Source: an uncultured Limosilactobacillus sp.
Lineage (GTDB): Bacteria; Bacillota; Bacilli; Lactobacillales; Lactobacillaceae
Direction: 5' to 3'
Length of the DNA stretch: 8,035 nucleotides
NCBI GenBank assembly: GCA_944326735.1
Contig: CALVFC010000062.1
Coordinates: 1-8,035, forward strand
Below the pieces are notes generated by a model. It searched no databases. It was not told where the DNA came from and saw only the letters and a list, made by a program, of their open reading frames with translations. This document shows, piece after piece, positions 7,020-8,035 of the stretch. Both the position numbers and the translations under genes were made by a program. Position 1 is the stretch's first letter, and each line of letters begins with the position of its first letter.

Positions 7020-8015
7020 TTACTTGTCCCCCTTTTGCGCTTTTTTAGCCTTTTTAGCTGCTTGTTTGGCAGCCCGCTGCTTAGCCTTTTCGGCTTTCTT
7101 AGTGTATTCGTCCACTGTCTTTTGACGTAATTTTTCATCGTGAATCAATGGGAAACCACGCTTCCGCCGTTCTTCAACGAAGGACTTGGCAATCGACTTG
7201 GCCATAATCCGGATCCGATGCAGGTAACCTGCCCGTTCAGTAACGGAAACGGCACCCCGGGCATCAAGAAGGTTAAAGGTATGGCTGCACTTCAGCACAT
7301 AATCATAAGCGGGGTGGACAAGGCCAAGCTTAATTAACCGTTTAGCTTCCTTTTCGTAATCATTAAATGCTTGTAATAACATGTCTTGATTACTTTCTTC
7401 AAAGGCGTATTTAGAATGCTCGTATTCTGGTTCTTTGAAGATATCACCGTACAAGACGCCATCAGCCCATTCCAGGTCATAAACAGAGTCAACATTTTGG
7501 ATGTATTCAGCCAATCGTTCCAGCCCGTAGGTAACTTCTGAAGCAACTGGGTTCATTGGTAATTCACCAACGACTTGGAAATAAGTAAATTGGGTGACTT
7601 CCATTCCATCAAGCCAGATTTCCCAACCAACACCGGCACATCCCATAGAAGGGTTTTCCCAGTTATCTTCCACGAACCGGATATCATGTTCCAGAGGATC
7701 AATTCCCAGTTCACGGAGACTACCTAGGTATAAGTCCTGAATATTATCTGGTGACGGTTTCATAATAACTTGGAACTGGTGGTGTTGGTAAAGACGATTA
7801 GGGTTTTCCCCATACCGTCCATCAGCAGGCCGCCGTGATGGTTCAACATAGGCGGCATTCCATGGTTCTGGGCCAATTGCCCGGAGGAAGGTGTATGGAC
7901 TCATTGTTCCAGCACCCTTTTCGGTATCGTAGGCCTGCATCAACATACAACCCTGTTTTGCCCAGTACTTTTCAAGTGTAAAGATGATATCTTGAACACT
8001 CAGCTTCTTCTACAT
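7020..8015 (-). CDS. glyQ: Glycyl-tRNA synthetase alpha subunit, 5' end damaged or mis-sequenced
   Basis: This is the catalytic alpha subunit, which activates glycine with ATP and charges tRNA-Gly together with GlyS. Counting from the ATG at 8015 it would be 331 residues. Family landmarks: KLSVQDII near the start, [85 protein letters not shown], and [18 protein letters not shown] stop sits at codon 2 (8010-8012), directly after the only plausible start. The next ATG is at 7946 and would remove 23 residues, including the conserved first helix. No ribosome binding site is visible because the sequence beyond 8017 is only poly-A. The usual family second codon is a sense codon, so I read this as an edge artefact. 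The last about 29 residues are a Lys/Ala-rich tail (11 Lys) beyond the usual domain. A glycine T-box leader is expected upstream but lies outside the window. Confidence 0.92.
7028..7035 (-). promoter_or_regulatory. Ribosome binding site of glyS, decides its start
   Basis: AAAGGGGG within the last glyQ codons lies 9 bases before the ATG at 7018. It selects this start over the upstream in-frame ATG at 7138, and makes translational coupling of the two subunits likely. Confidence 0.75.
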
Positions 8016-8017
8016 AT

Positions 8018-8035
8018 AAAAAAAAAAAAAAAAAA
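8018..8035. repeat. 18-base poly-A run at the window edge
   Basis: The last 18 bases are all A. No other homopolymer in the window is nearly as long. It replaces the expected glyQ leader and ribosome binding site and touches the anomalous TAG codon. A contig-end or tailing artefact is the simplest explanation; a T-box terminator U run is possible but would be unusually long. Confidence 0.85.

Noticed and set aside
7019..7138. 40-residue N-terminal extension of GlyS from the ATG at 7138
   Set aside because: It would overlap glyQ by about 119 bases, reads the Lys-coding glyQ tail out of frame, and adds residues not found in the family. A good ribosome binding site serves the ATG at 7018.
7334..7546. 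70-codon minus-strand frame inside glyQ
   Set aside because: It reads glyQ in another frame, and the glyQ frame there encodes conserved family motifs.

Overview
The window is a compact housekeeping locus from a low-to-medium GC Gram-positive bacterium. The order glyQ-glyS-dnaG-rpoD-(aminotransferase)-trmK, the separate alpha and beta glycyl-tRNA synthetase subunits, the short 380-residue primary sigma factor and the protein sequences all fit Lactobacillaceae. Limosilactobacillus or a close relative is my best guess from memory, not from a search. Every gene I can support is on the minus strand, so transcription runs from high to low coordinates.

From right to left: glyQ (about 8015-7020) and glyS (7018-4949) encode the two subunits of glycyl-tRNA synthetase and are separated by one base. 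No terminator follows glyS. A 137-base gap (4812-4948) holds a probable extended -10 promoter and a leader with a hairpin that buries a perfect Shine-Dalgarno sequence. dnaG (4811-2940, primase) and rpoD (2937-1795, primary sigma factor) follow, two bases apart. Together these make a macromolecular-synthesis operon serving translation, replication priming and transcription initiation. rpoD is followed by two hairpins; the second has a run of seven U and is a convincing terminator.

A PLP-dependent aminotransferase (1513-332) then sits in its own transcription unit. It has a good sigma-A promoter, a dyad symmetry over the predicted start point that looks like an operator, a strong ribosome binding site and its own terminator (262-299). 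The last gene is the 5' part of trmK (tRNA adenine-22 N1-methyltransferase), with an extended -10 promoter and probably a TTG start; it runs off the left edge.

The right edge is suspicious. An 18-base poly-A run (poly-T in the glyQ direction) and an in-frame TAG directly after the glyQ ATG suggest a contig-end artefact rather than biology. I found no mobile element, CRISPR array, phage gene, rRNA, tRNA or unknown protein, and no sign of a previously undescribed system. The most interesting unexplained signals are the dnaG leader and the operator-like dyads before the aminotransferase.
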